Shown: positions 24,701 through 32,712 of the stretch, in pieces
Position numbering within the stretch: the first letter of the stretch is position 1
Layout of the letters: each line of letters starts with the position of its first letter
DNA from: Glandiceps talaboti
Taxonomy: Eukaryota > Hemichordata > Enteropneusta > Spengelidae
Direction of reading: 5' to 3'
Assembly: GCF_964340395.1 (NCBI RefSeq)
Contig: NC_135558.1
Coordinates: 3,509,001 to 3,573,000 of the forward strand
Length of the DNA: 64,000 nucleotides
The notes under the pieces: model-generated
Database searches by the model: none
The model's input: the letters and a program-made list of their open reading frames with translations, nothing else
Told to the model about the DNA's origin: nothing
Made by a program: the position numbers and the translations under genes

Positions 24701-26414
24701 GGAGAGCAGTACAATACTTGTGATGTTGGAGAGTGGACACAATATAAACCTGTATGCAATCCAGGTGAGTTATCTATAATTTATGTACTATATAATTTGT
24801 ATATAAGTATCAATCCTTCCAGTACCATGTATTCTGGCACCAAAAATTCCTAGTATTAAACTTTATGTATAAATGGATGTGGGTTTTGTGGACCGAGGTT
24901 GTATGGTTGAAGAGCCTGACTGTAGGATATATGCTTATAATGCAGCAGCATGGAAGCAACATTTGAACCATAATAATAGTGAAACATTATTTCGTGCGCA
25001 GACAGATATTGAGAAAATAAATCAAAGCCAGATCACTATCAAACAGATATTGATAAGCACCCCACTTGCCATATTTGGGCAAAGTATACCAAGGTTTCAT
25101 ACGGAAAATTATTACACAGATTAAGTAGGCATTGTTCTCCAATGAATGAAATGATACTGGGTATATAATAAGTGATATTTTTGCCCAGCCTAACTTAATT
25201 TTAGACAAGAGTCAAAGAAAAACTACATATATTTTAATTGATGTCAAAATCTTTGATATAGATATAAAAAAGGTTTACAGATATTTTTAAAGTGATAAAA
25301 CGTGCATTTATATAAAATAATGTACCATGAATTAGCATATATAGTATTGCAAATTTGCATACAACGTGTTATATTTTGTATATATTCATTATACCTATTT
25401 CGTCAGATCAGCATACCTTTGAGCCTTCAATAATATCGCAATGTATTAAATGCTATCTACCAATAAAGTATGGTAGCATACCAATAGGCTGTGAGAGCCA
25501 AAGGTTACTGTATGTCTCACAGTGTTGCATATTACCATAGCTATTAGATATAACCATGTGATGTGCCAAAACACTGTGAAAAAGGTGTACTGGTTGGATG
25601 GGGGGGGGGGATATAAATTTGATAGTATTAAATCATATATCAATCACTGATGCCCATATATCATATACTTTCATATGAGTTGCATATAGTACTTTATACT
25701 TACTTTACAACTTCTGTGAGAAGTCTTTTCCCAAGAAACCTTATCACTTTCAAACACAATGTAATTATTAATGTTCAACAATAAATGAATGCCAAAAGTA
25801 CACCAGAGGTTTTTGTTCCTTTTACCGATATGTCTATATTCTACCAACTACTGTGGCTATATATAGTGGTAACCATGGAAACTGCAGTCTCCGTCCCACC
25901 AGTGATAATGACAACAGAGTCGACGAGTGACATCAATTCTGTGACGATACATAACATCACTATTCAATATCCACAAGACAAAGTCTTCAGAATTGGCGGT
26001 GGTTTTTCTCTACAAGTTGTAGTTTCTCTGTCAGCTAGGGAGTCTATTTATGATGTACTCAAAGCTCACAAGTGGTCCCTCATTGCCTCTGTGGCTAATC
26101 GCCATGGCAACATTCAAGATGATGTTGGAGAAGTATCTTTATTTCCTCCAGATGAAAACATAGATGTGAAAGTCCTCAACGCCAATCTCATCTCTGCTAA
26201 TATATCATTAGTTATAAACTTAACTGATGTGTCATGTGACAAATTTAGCAAATTGTGTCTGAGATCCAATGTACACATTCGTTCCCATGGAAACAATTTG
26301 AATCCAAGCAATTTTGAGTGTCAAGATGTGATGTGTGCAGGAGATGGAAGTGTTCCTGGGTTAAGTATCAGTACTGTGATTATCGCAATACTAGCAATGT
26401 TAACATTTTTATAA
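9646..26414 (+). CDS. Secreted/GPI-anchored WAP-like + 8 CCP protein (spliced)
   Basis: Eleven exons: 9646-9727, 15683-15826, 16344-16529, 17852-18037, 18798-18971, 19722-19895, 20756-20929, 21520-21705, 22388-22576, 24555-24764 and 25867-26414. All internal exons are phase 1-1 with GT/AG borders. The product is a signal peptide, a WAP-like cysteine-rich module, eight CCP domains and a roughly 180-residue C-terminal region ending in a GPI-signal-like hydrophobic tail. CCP strings of this kind occur in complement regulators and adhesion receptors; no ortholog is recognisable by eye. The link from 24764 to 25867 rests only on phase and a plausible acceptor. The first ten exons may instead splice onward to 32515, giving one giant gene. 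The two outcomes need not exclude each other. Confidence 0.7.
10500..12500 (-). mobile_element. Decayed non-LTR (LINE) retrotransposon, RT region
   Basis: Reverse-strand translation shows reverse-transcriptase blocks in order: [28 protein letters not shown], the catalytic-site motif LLYADDL (about 11983-11965) and [11 protein letters not shown]. These are followed by post-RT segments near 10774-10986 (LKYWYRLIV). Stops and frame changes interrupt it, and a roughly 400-bp foreign segment splits it at 11162-11560. It is a dead copy inside intron 1 of the CCP gene. Confidence 0.75.
11162..11560. mobile_element. Segment inserted within the LINE remnant
   Basis: The LINE translation breaks between SSIMGDC on one side and [10 protein letters not shown] on the other, although such elements normally have these adjacent. 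The intervening sequence is rich in GATGCA/TGCATC motifs and has no ORF. Its exact borders are uncertain by tens of bases. Confidence 0.45.
12640..14500. other. Intron stretch bounded by AGCTCCGCTG motifs
   Basis: AGCTCCGCTGTCAGCG near 12650 and the reverse-complement core CAGCGGAGCT near 14470 face each other, each beside a homopolymer run. The sequence between is AT-rich and shows no supportable exon. It may be one or two copies of an interspersed repeat. Confidence 0.3.
14828..15230 (+). repeat. Interspersed repeat seeded on (GT)n
   Basis: It starts with (GT)n and a G run, then shares phrases such as GGAATTGTTCATGA and GATATGCAAATTA with 50741-51240. It is non-coding and sits in intron 1 of the CCP gene. 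Confidence 0.55.
15221..15598. repeat. Minisatellite, about 30-bp unit, about 12 copies
   Basis: The unit is roughly TTTTACAACCCTGTCAATCA followed by CAGTGTAAAC. It ends about 85 bp before the WAP-like exon acceptor. Many units contain CACAG, an acceptor-like string, but share no exon sequence. Confidence 0.9.
15683..15826 (+). CDS. WAP-like cysteine-rich module exon
   Basis: The acceptor is tccacacag and the donor CCAA|GTAAGT; 144 bp, phase 1-1. Cysteines fall as DSC, RSC, KAC, DNC, KQC, CLC, DDDC and LSC. The pattern [20 protein letters not shown] resembles a four-disulfide core but lacks the adjacent CC pair typical of WAP domains, so the family call is tentative. Confidence 0.75.
16344..16529 (+). 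CDS. CCP domain 1 exon
   Basis: The acceptor is ccaatag and the donor GATG|GTAATG; 186 bp, phase 1-1. Cysteines are in [22 protein letters not shown] and PTCVI, with the EWSG tryptophan. Confidence 0.9.
16800..17080 (+). other. Unexplained open frame without ATG
   Basis: About 88 codons stay open from near 16814 to a TAA near 17079. It includes protein-like strings such as [18 protein letters not shown] and [16 protein letters not shown]. There is no clean acceptor/donor pair in phase 1 and no recognised family. It could be a pseudogene fragment or chance. Confidence 0.25.
17852..18037 (+). CDS. CCP domain 2 exon
   Basis: The acceptor is gttaatag and the donor GTAG|GTAAGT; 186 bp, phase 1-1. 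Cysteines are in [19 protein letters not shown] and LECV, with the QWS tryptophan. A decayed copy of its 3' end follows at 18066-18128. Confidence 0.9.
18066..18128 (+). pseudogene. Relic of the CCP 2 exon end plus donor
   Basis: The segment follows the last third of the exon (TTTCAAACTGGTTAGTG against TTACAAACTGGTCAGTGG) and ends ATGTAG|GTGAGG. A potential donor at 18129 therefore sits about 90 bp after the true one. Point changes and a stop prevent coding. Confidence 0.6.
18600..18676 (+). mobile_element. 3' tail fragment of an interspersed repeat
   Basis: It matches the tails at 30205-30287 and 53170-53222: an AGAAGTAAAGTA-like segment, then TCTTCTATGAAGACTTGTT. Only the tail is recognisable. 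Confidence 0.5.
18798..18971 (+). CDS. CCP domain 3 exon
   Basis: The acceptor is tctctacag and the donor ATAC|GTAAGT; 174 bp, phase 1-1. Cysteines are in [23 protein letters not shown] and PECI, with the ISNGK turn and EWSG. Confidence 0.91.
19104..19226. repeat. Short tandem repeat, GTGACTGTGTTAC units
   Basis: About nine units of 12-14 bp alternating GTTACTGTGACT and GTTACTATGACT. Confidence 0.85.
19591..19638 (+). pseudogene. Relic of the CCP 4 acceptor and exon start
   Basis: It resembles 19692-19737 around the true acceptor: TTATTTGTCAATGATTTCCT, then atatag|TCATAAGTTGTCCA against cttacag|CTGTAAGTTGTCCA. An AG is still present, but homology ends soon after. Confidence 0.55.
19722..19895 (+). 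CDS. CCP domain 4 exon
   Basis: The acceptor is cctcttacag and the donor CAAG|GTGAAT; 174 bp, phase 1-1. Cysteines are in [24 protein letters not shown] and ASCQ, with the AWSG tryptophan. Confidence 0.9.
20280..20735. repeat. Minisatellite running up to the CCP 5 acceptor
   Basis: Alternating units built from ATTGCTACAAATAGTCTATC and AATACATTGTATCATTATGT. The final variant unit becomes the last 25 bases of the intron (ATTGTATCATTGTGTCTGCCCAG), so the functional acceptor region is itself a diverged repeat unit. Confidence 0.85.
20756..20929 (+). CDS. CCP domain 5 exon
   Basis: The acceptor is tctgcccag and the donor TGGG|GTAATT; 174 bp, phase 1-1. Cysteines are in [24 protein letters not shown] and PNCW, with the TWST tryptophan. 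Confidence 0.9.
21245..21296 (+). pseudogene. Dead copy of the CCP 6 acceptor and exon start
   Basis: It matches 21497-21548: TTTCTACTCTGTTTACTTAA against TTTCTACTCTGTTTATTTAG, then TTGTATTGTGGAAGATCCAC. The acceptor AG has become AA, so this copy cannot splice at the homologous point. Confidence 0.75.
21520..21705 (+). CDS. CCP domain 6 exon
   Basis: The acceptor is gtttatttag and the donor CCAA|GTAAGT; 186 bp, phase 1-1. Cysteines are in [21 protein letters not shown] and PTCDP, with TW before Cys4. NGT is an N-glycosylation site. Confidence 0.9.
21935..22387 (+). repeat. Degenerate array of the CCP 7 acceptor/exon start
   Basis: Repeated blocks combine a TTCTTAGGG-like acceptor with a GTCAGCCAATCA-like string. 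Examples are near 21945, 21985, 22272 and 22332. The true junction at 22387/22388 reads CTCTTAG|GGCCTTGTCAGCCGAT. Spacing is irregular. Confidence 0.65.
22388..22576 (+). CDS. CCP domain 7 exon
   Basis: The acceptor is gaactcttag and the donor GCTC|GTAAGT; 189 bp, phase 1-1. Cysteines are in [23 protein letters not shown] and ITCEA, with the TWLP tryptophan. Confidence 0.9.
22720..23390. repeat. Palindrome-rich CCTATAGG minisatellite
   Basis: Dozens of CCTATAGG, TGACCTATAGG and CTATAGACATG segments in 45-60-bp higher-order units. CCTATAGG is self-complementary, so the array can fold on itself. It is interrupted at about 22997-23154 by an unrelated repeat copy. Confidence 0.85.
22997..23154 (+). 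mobile_element. Repeat fragment inserted in the CCTATAGG array
   Basis: About 95 bp (23007-23098) are almost identical to 23602-23697, including GAATGAAATATGGCCAAATG and GCAGCCATGTTTGTTAAAT. A short (AATA)n precedes the return to the array. Confidence 0.7.
23478..24355 (+). mobile_element. Interspersed repeat, ATGGCAGCCAT family
   Basis: It begins GGGGACTTATACATTGGGTT and CCGTCC-rich sequence, then monomers with TGCACGTCACTT and ATGGCAGCCAT. TTGACCTTGA/CAAGGTCAAA blocks follow. Related copies lie at 29966-30287, 37371-37935, 47150-47660 and 52379-53222. No ORF; a non-autonomous element or decayed family. Confidence 0.65.
24555..24764 (+). CDS. CCP domain 8 exon (extended)
   Basis: The acceptor is cgtcttcag and the donor CCAG|GTGAGT; 210 bp, phase 1-1. 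Cysteines are in [23 protein letters not shown] and PVCNP, with the EWTQ tryptophan. The Cys1-Cys2 stretch is about a dozen residues longer than in its neighbours. Confidence 0.86.
25867..26414 (+). CDS. C-terminal exon with GPI-signal-like tail, or a small single-exon gene
   Basis: The acceptor tatatatag|TGGTAACC keeps phase 1 and the frame runs to TAA at 26412. It encodes a Thr/Ser-rich start, a beta-rich region with three N-glycosylation sites (NIT, NIS, NLT) and four clustered cysteines. The end, [18 protein letters not shown] plus LTFL, is typical of a GPI-attachment signal. The same frame is open upstream to an ATG at 25785, and a second ATG at 25830 would give a credible signal peptide ([14 protein letters not shown]). 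It could therefore be an independent 194-209-residue secreted GPI protein nested in the intron. Confidence 0.65.
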
Positions 26415-26498
26415 ATTTATATATGATAAGAAATCAAAGATAAGACACGGGTGTTGAAACAAACCCCCATTTAATAATTAATAAGTGATATTAATTAT

Positions 26499-26504
26499 AA
26501 TAAA
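26499..26504 (+). terminator. Candidate polyadenylation signal
   Basis: AATAAA 85 bases after the TAA at 26412-26414; the nearest canonical signal downstream. Confidence 0.45.
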
Positions 26505-26672
26505 TGATTCCTATAGATTTGACTTAGTCACTGAATATAGATTTCTTAAGCAAATTTATATGCAGATATTTCATTCAATAATTTAATTACTTTTGATAAC
26601 TGAAAAACAATTTCAAAAGAATGTATTATAACCAAGTTTAATGATTCAATGGTTTTATAGTTCTGCCATAAC

Positions 26673-26816
26673 TCACTGCATGAAAGGGTGGCATTTCTAG
26701 TTCTGTATACATGACAGTCACACAATGGAATTGCAGGGAATCTGGAATCACTGCAATTCCATATAGTGTGGCTGTCATGTGTATGGCTCCGGAAATGCCA
26801 CACTTTCATGTAGTGA
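26673..26816. mobile_element. Palindromic element, arms about 65 bp
   Basis: The left arm from TCACTGCATGAAAGGGTGGC and the right arm ending GCCACACTTTCATGTAGTGA are reverse complements with few mismatches and a loop of about 14 bases. The right part, with its flank, is directly duplicated at about 26862-26950. Confidence 0.7.
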
Positions 26817-27185
26817 CTGTTACTAAGATTTGCAATGTTTAAATCTAAATTCTCAATTGTGGCTGTCATGTGTATGGCACCGGAAATGCCACACTTTCAT
26901 GTAGTGACTGTTACTAAGATTTGCAATGTTTAAATCTAAATTCTCAATTTAAACAGACCTTAATATTTAAAACCAAATGTAAAACATAGACAGATCTCAG
27001 TATTTAGGGATAGTAGCCAACATTTTTTGTGTGGTATAAAATATTTAAAGTGTATCATGTACCATCTTATATATCAATTGTCGATTGATCTTGGGATGGG
27101 TGCCAAAACTGTAAAGTACCTAATAATTACCATCTTTAATATCAAATTGTCAATTTAGGACTAATTGTATTAAGCTGATAAAGAT

Positions 27186-27580
27186 GGTACTAGTGAGTGT
27201 CAAATATGTACATGTACATGATGTGTACAACCAATGAAAGCTATCTAGTAAGTGTCAAATTTGTACATGTACATGATGTATACAACCATTGAAAGCTATC
27301 CAGTATGTGTCAAATATGTACATGTACATGATGTATACAACCATTGAAAGCTATCTAGTAAGTGTCAAATTTGTACATGTACACGATGTGTACAACCAAT
27401 GAAAGCTATCTAGTAAGTGTCAAATATGTACATGTACATGATGTGTACAACCAATGAAAGCTATCTAGTAAGTGTCAAATTTGTACATGTACATGATGTG
27501 TACAACCAATGAAAGCTATCTAGTAAGTGTCAAATTTGTACATGTACATGATGTGTACAACCATTGAAAGCTATCTAAAT
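27186..27580. repeat. Minisatellite, about 55-bp unit, 7 copies
   Basis: Each unit carries GTACATGTACATGATG followed by TACAACCAATGAAAGCTATC. Variants alternate between units, suggesting paired duplication. Confidence 0.9.
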
Positions 27581-27710
27581 AATCTAGAATCCAGGTATGT
27601 GGCAATTTTGCAACTGCCATTCACATACAATGCCAGGCTTTTTGCTGCAACGGCCATATTCAAACCTAAAATTTATTAGGATTTCTTCCAGCAACATCCA
27701 AACCCACTTA

Positions 27711-28150
27711 GGGTGACACTATTGTTAAAAATGTTTCTCATTACTTTTTCATGGCAACTGTAGGTCGGTCGATATTAAAAAAAACCTAAAAAAACTAAAA
27801 AAATCAGGTTCTTCATATTTCTCTGCCTCTCCTTTTCCTCTGCTCTATCTCCTTTTTATTGAATTCCAGATAACAAGCCCTTTCCCAGCTTCTCTACATA
27901 ATTGGCATGTTCTCAGCCCTCCTGCTTGAATAACTTTTGTCATGAAAAAAAATGTTCTGTTTGTGAACAAGTGTTGTCAATGCTGCCATGACTGTAAATG
28001 ACATTAGCAGTCCAGACACTTGCTTATTCTTGCCAGAGAGGGCGCCATTCTGCAAAATATTAAGGGCGGGCGAAAACATTTTTGGCAATGTTGGTGTGGA
28101 AAATTTGGGTCGGTCGGGTAATGAAAAACAGAAAGAAAATAGGGTCACCC
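27711..28150. mobile_element. TIR element (copy A), GGGTGAC ends
   Basis: About 440 bp with ends GGGTGACACTAT and (reverse complement) GGGTGACCCTAT. It is homologous over its length to 58977-59402, sharing AACAAGCCCTTTCCCAGCT and AATTTGGGTCGGTCG. No ORF; a non-autonomous DNA transposon is likely. Confidence 0.7.
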
Positions 28151-28959
28151 CTAGATACGGTATGTCTATTGTCCATCTTGAAATGTATCCCTTGTCTATT
28201 GTCCATCTTGAAATGTATCCCTTTGTGTTTACATTGTACAGCTCAACTCTCCGAGGTGGTTCTAATCATGTGGTGACACTATTAACATCATCTCATATAA
28301 AACCCAATAATAGTTTGTGCTTTTTTTCTGGCAGTACTTCTGTTAAAGTAAATGGCTGCTAGCAAAATACCAGGTGTTGTAGGGAGTGGTGACAGCAAAC
28401 ATTCATACACAACTGAATTAATTCCACTGTAGAACTAAGAGATCCATATAAAATAAAATACACCTAGTACTAAATAATGTAATACAAAAATCTTAATCTA
28501 GTCAAACACACTTAGAAGTAATTTATACAGAATAGTTTTTTTTGATAAGATAATTTTTATGCCATTGGATAAGTATTTAGTTTTGTCTTGTTACTCTGTG
28601 TGTCATGTTTTGTTTAAAACATACCATCATTAACATATTTTTGATCAAATGATCCATTATCAAAACCATCATACTCAAAAAGGAAAAAAAAATTTCCTTT
28701 TATTTTACAAATTTTGCATATTAACTATTTGTTAAGTTATTTGTACTGTACACTCTACTCAAAGTAGAAGACTGGAAGAGAAAATTATAATTTATTTTCA
28801 CATGCATTAAAAATATGCCAACAACTCAGTTCCTTCAAATACCTATAAGGTAAATTATTTACATTTATTATTATTCTTAAAATTTCTGCTTATTTCATGT
28901 CAGTGGTTTTTGCCATGGAAATCAGTCTGTTACTTGTTAAATTTGTCATGATAGACTAA

Positions 28960-29315
28960 ATGTGTGTATGTTAGGGAGCCCTAAACTGTATATAGATTTC
29001 TACCATATAAAAATATGTGTGTTAGGGAGCCTTAAACTGTATATAGATTTCCACCATATAAAAATATGTGTGTTAGGGAGCCTTAAACTGTACATAGATT
29101 TCCACCATATAAAAATATGTGTGTTAGGGAGCCCTAAACTGTACATAGGTTTCCACCATATAAAAATATGTGTGTTAGGGAGCCCTAAACTGTACATAGA
29201 TTTCCAATATATAAAAATATGTATGTTAGGGAGCCCTAAACTGTACATAGATAAATTCCACCATATAAAAATATGTGTGTTAGGGAGCTCTAGACTCTAC
29301 CAAGATTTCCAACAT
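28960..29315. repeat. Minisatellite, about 51-bp unit, 7 copies
   Basis: The unit contains GTTAGGGAGCCCTAAACTGT and CCACCATATAAAAATATGTG. Because the unit length is a multiple of three it stays open in frames on both strands; those frames are not genes. Confidence 0.9.
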
Positions 29316-29884
29316 ACATTAAGTGTGCAAGGCTATTATGCTTAAGATCTCATAATTTTGATAAATGGCTGCCAAATCATATTTTACAGCTGACAGCCAC
29401 CCATACTATTTTTAACTTTTTTGAACGGGGACATCAGTCTCACTGAAAGTGAATTTACATTTTTTGTATGTCTTTTATCAAATCTTGTACAACAAGACGA
29501 CAAAACTTTGATTTAAGATATATATTCTTCAGAAATGTTTGTTATAATTAAGTGCAATGTTCGAGAGGTGTTTTCTGTTTCATTTAAACTTTCAACTCAG
29601 TTGTGTATAGGTGTACTGTGTTTAATTTATGTAAAGAAATAAAAATATATAGACAAGTGATTATATGTTGTATGTGTAAAGTAATTTATATCAAGTGACT
29701 TTATTGAAATCTTCAATACTTAATTAAGAGTCAAGGGATTCAAGAAAAAGTGGCTATCTTAATGATATGCAAATTGAGTCAAAATATAACATTCTGAGTA
29801 AATGTACTATATGTATTAGGCACAGGAAAGTTTCTGTGTCTTTACTGTCTGTCTGTCTGTCTGTCTATCTGTCCATGTGTGTGT

Positions 29885-29887
<3 letters not shown>

Positions 29888-29941
<54 letters not shown>
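29888..29941. repeat. (CT)n microsatellite
   Basis: About 27 CT units preceded by (CTGT)n and (GT)n. Confidence 0.95.
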
Positions 29942-29944
<3 letters not shown>

Positions 29945-29965
29945 TGTTCTCATTATTTTTGGTAC

Positions 29966-30287
29966 TCATGTAATTTTTAGTGAATGGCAGTCATGTTTGT
30001 AATGAAAAATGACTATATTACTGCATACCTCAAAAACATCAACATTCAAGTGTCAACCCCATATCACCAGGTGTAAGCTCCCTTTTGAGACATTGACCTT
30101 TGGCCTTGGTTCTATTATCAGTATTCAGCAATTTCCTGTATTATACACTTTGTAGTATGTATTTGTTGCCACTAACTTCTTTTAAATCATGCCTTCATTG
30201 ATGATGATTCAGTCACATAGAAGTAAAGTTTTTTGTTTGTTTGGGTTTTTTTTTGGGGGGGGGTCTTCTATGAAGACTTGTTTTTCA
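29966..30287 (+). mobile_element. Interspersed repeat, ATGGCAGCCAT family (3' part)
   Basis: It shares GAATGGCAGTCATGTTTGTA, the ATTGACCTTTGGCCTTGG block and the tail TCTTCTATGAAGACTTGTTT with the copies at 52379 and 23478. Confidence 0.6.
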
Positions 30288-30424
30288 TACTGTCACAACT
30301 CTTATTACATAGCAAGACTAGCCTATTCAAATGATTCATTACAAATTTTAGCATTTAACAAAACCTGTTTTTAGCACGACCATGGTTCAGTAGTTCTATA
30401 ATCAATTGTCTGTCTGTCTGACTG

Positions 30425-30538
30425 TGTGTGTGTGTGCATGTGTCTATATGTATGTGTGTATGCGTATGTGTGTGTGTCTGTGTGTCTATATGTATGTATG
30501 TGTGCGTGCGTGCGTGTGTGTGTGTGTGTGTGTGTGTA
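30425..30538. repeat. Compound (GT)n/(GTAT)n microsatellite
   Basis: Interrupted GT runs with GTCTATAT and GTGCGTGC variants. Confidence 0.9.
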
Positions 30539-30904
30539 AATGACTTAAAAATAAAAGTACATGTGCCAAAACTTAGCATGTTTTCCATAATTGGAAATTG
30601 GATGCACAATAAATACTATGACAGAACCCCATGACATGCATTAGTATGGCGTACTTGGGGCATTTGCAACCACAAAAATCAATCGGTCAATTGATCAAGA
30701 CCACACACAAAATAAGATTTATTTCACCACAAAAATTAATAATTCTATCAATTTTTCATCTGTAAAAATGTAGTATTACTAGCCTGTACTATAGCCCCAC
30801 TGTTAGAAACCACTGATACATATAGTTTTGGCCTTTTAAGTAGTAAAACCTCAGGTGATACCAAGTAATGCATGAATGAATGTTCATGGACTCTGGGTTC
30901 ATAC

Positions 30905-31385
30905 ATAGTAATGAAAATTTGTACTCACAGAGTCAAAAAAATTCTTGAAAGCAAATCCCACATTTTTGCTGATGTCTTGTCAGGGGTGTACTACAAAATT
31001 AGTTGCTGTCAACCACAGTGTTATCTTGGGGGTGTGTAGTGGCCGTCAACCACCGCGTTAGCTCGGGATGTTAGTGTCAACCATTATCCGCAATAGGAGA
31101 ACACTTGAAGGAAGTCACAATACAAGTGTGATATGAAGAATGTCAAAATGTTAGATAATGAAGAACAACTTTACAGACAAAGGTTGAAAGAAGCCATATG
31201 TATTCACCACAAGAAGCCCACTTTAAAACAGGTTGCAGGCATGGAGATCTCAGCTGTTTCTGTCAAGCTCATTTGATGTGTCTATTCCAAGACATCTGTG
31301 AATAGTACACTCCTGATGTTGCTGACAAGACGTCAGCAGAAATTTGGGATTTTGTTGACTGTGAGTAGAAATTTTCATAACTAAA
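30905..31385 (+). mobile_element. Truncated Penelope-like element with inverted ends (tentative)
   Basis: Inverted ends of about 85 bp at 30905-31000 and 31305-31385 share the core TGACAAGACGTCAGC-type string. Between them, the frame near 31150-31260 gives LKEAICIHHKKPTLKQVAG. That resembles the C-terminal end of retroelement polyproteins with a GIY-YIG endonuclease. The family call is from memory of that motif and needs a search. Confidence 0.45.
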
Positions 31386-32514
31386 TAATTTAAGACTTAT
31401 GACTCCTTTAAAAATGAAAAAGCGCCTGAACAGTTCTACAAATGGAAAGTTACTTTCAGTGTCTCACTGTGAATTTATTCAAGGCAAGATGATTACTATT
31501 GGATTAGACTGGTATAACAATTACTAGGTCTAAATAACTTTTTTTTGGTGAAAAAGATAAACTGATAAACTACTGACTGGATTGGTCTCGAAAATTGGTG
31601 GTATGTTGCATGGGATTTTGAAGTCAAGAATTGTTCAGGACACTGAATCCATGAGGGATGGCCCTCACTGGACTTCTTGGGAGACAAGTGTTTATGTACT
31701 TAAACAACTCTCCAGTATAAATAGAGTAAAGATGATGCTGATTATTATTATTATTATTATTATTAAGGTGGTCCTATTCTTGTTCGTAGCCATAAACCAC
31801 TAGCCTCTTTATGGCAGTGACTTAACAGATGCTCCCCACTCAATTCTTTGTTGGGTCAATTTTTTTGTTGGGTTTGGATAAAGATTTTGAACTGAATGTA
31901 GTACTTCATAGATTTGTGTGGACATTGTTGAGGATGTCTCTAGGCATGACTAGATAAAGAACTGCTAAAGAAAAATATGATGAAAAGATGGAATTTTTTG
32001 TCGAAAACTTAAAGTAAAAAATTCTAGGTGGGTTTGCCATGATGATGTAGGTATGTATGAATTCAGATTTATCCAAGACATGATGACTTTAGGTTCCTCA
32101 TGACATCATTGGTATTTAAAATAAGTATTAAATTGTAATTTTTTGGTGAAAACTTAAAACTCAAAACTATTCTTGTTACAAGTTTGAAATTTGGTAGGAA
32201 TATTTATTTTTAAGATGTCAATCTAACTGAAGATGCTTCAAGACATACTGACACATATTCCTAGCAACCATGACTATAATGGCCTTAGCAACAACAACCA
32301 ACTCCCTGTTGCTTTTGCAACACTGTTACTGCCTTGGTACTTACATTGTACATCAAGGTGTTTACTTCCTGTGAAAGCTCTATAAAGAATTATATTGTTT
32401 GAATTATAGATAATGATTTCGTCTTTTTTTCAACACAGAACAAAGTTTGAGGTTGTTTTTGTAATGCTATGGACATGTGAAATTATATGTTTAAGATTAT
32501 TTAATGATTTTCAG

Positions 32515-32712
32515 ATCCATGTGGTGATGTTCCTGATAGGAATGATGTGTACCAAAGAATCCATTATTTAGGCCATAGTAATTTTGATGGTACCTACCCT
32601 GATGGAAATAGAGCAACGGTTACATGTATTGAAGGAAGGACCCTAAATGGAAATGGTATTCTGACATGTAGAGCAGGGAAATGGTATCCACAGGAAGATC
32701 TTTGTATTGAAG
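32515..32712 (+). CDS. CCP exon A
   Basis: The acceptor is gattttcag and the donor GAAG|GTATTA; 198 bp, phase 1-1. Cysteines are in DPCGDV, VTCIEGRTLNG, LTCRAG and DLCIE, with the KWYP tryptophan. It is the first visible exon of this series. Confidence 0.87.

Larger units (their letters stand above)
26505..32514. other. 6-kb stretch without a supportable exon
   Basis: It contains palindromic elements, two minisatellites, a TIR element, microsatellites and a Penelope-like trace. I looked for a signal-peptide exon in phase 1 to start the next CCP series and did not find one. It is either intergenic or one long intron. Confidence 0.5.

Noticed and set aside
28962-29345. 127-residue repeat protein on the plus strand and 82 residues on the minus strand
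   Set aside because: The 51-bp repeat unit is a multiple of three, so frames stay open on both strands by construction.
28962-32514. Signal-peptide exon for the second CCP series
   Set aside because: No ATG with a hydrophobic core and a phase-1 donor was found; the frames here come from repeats.
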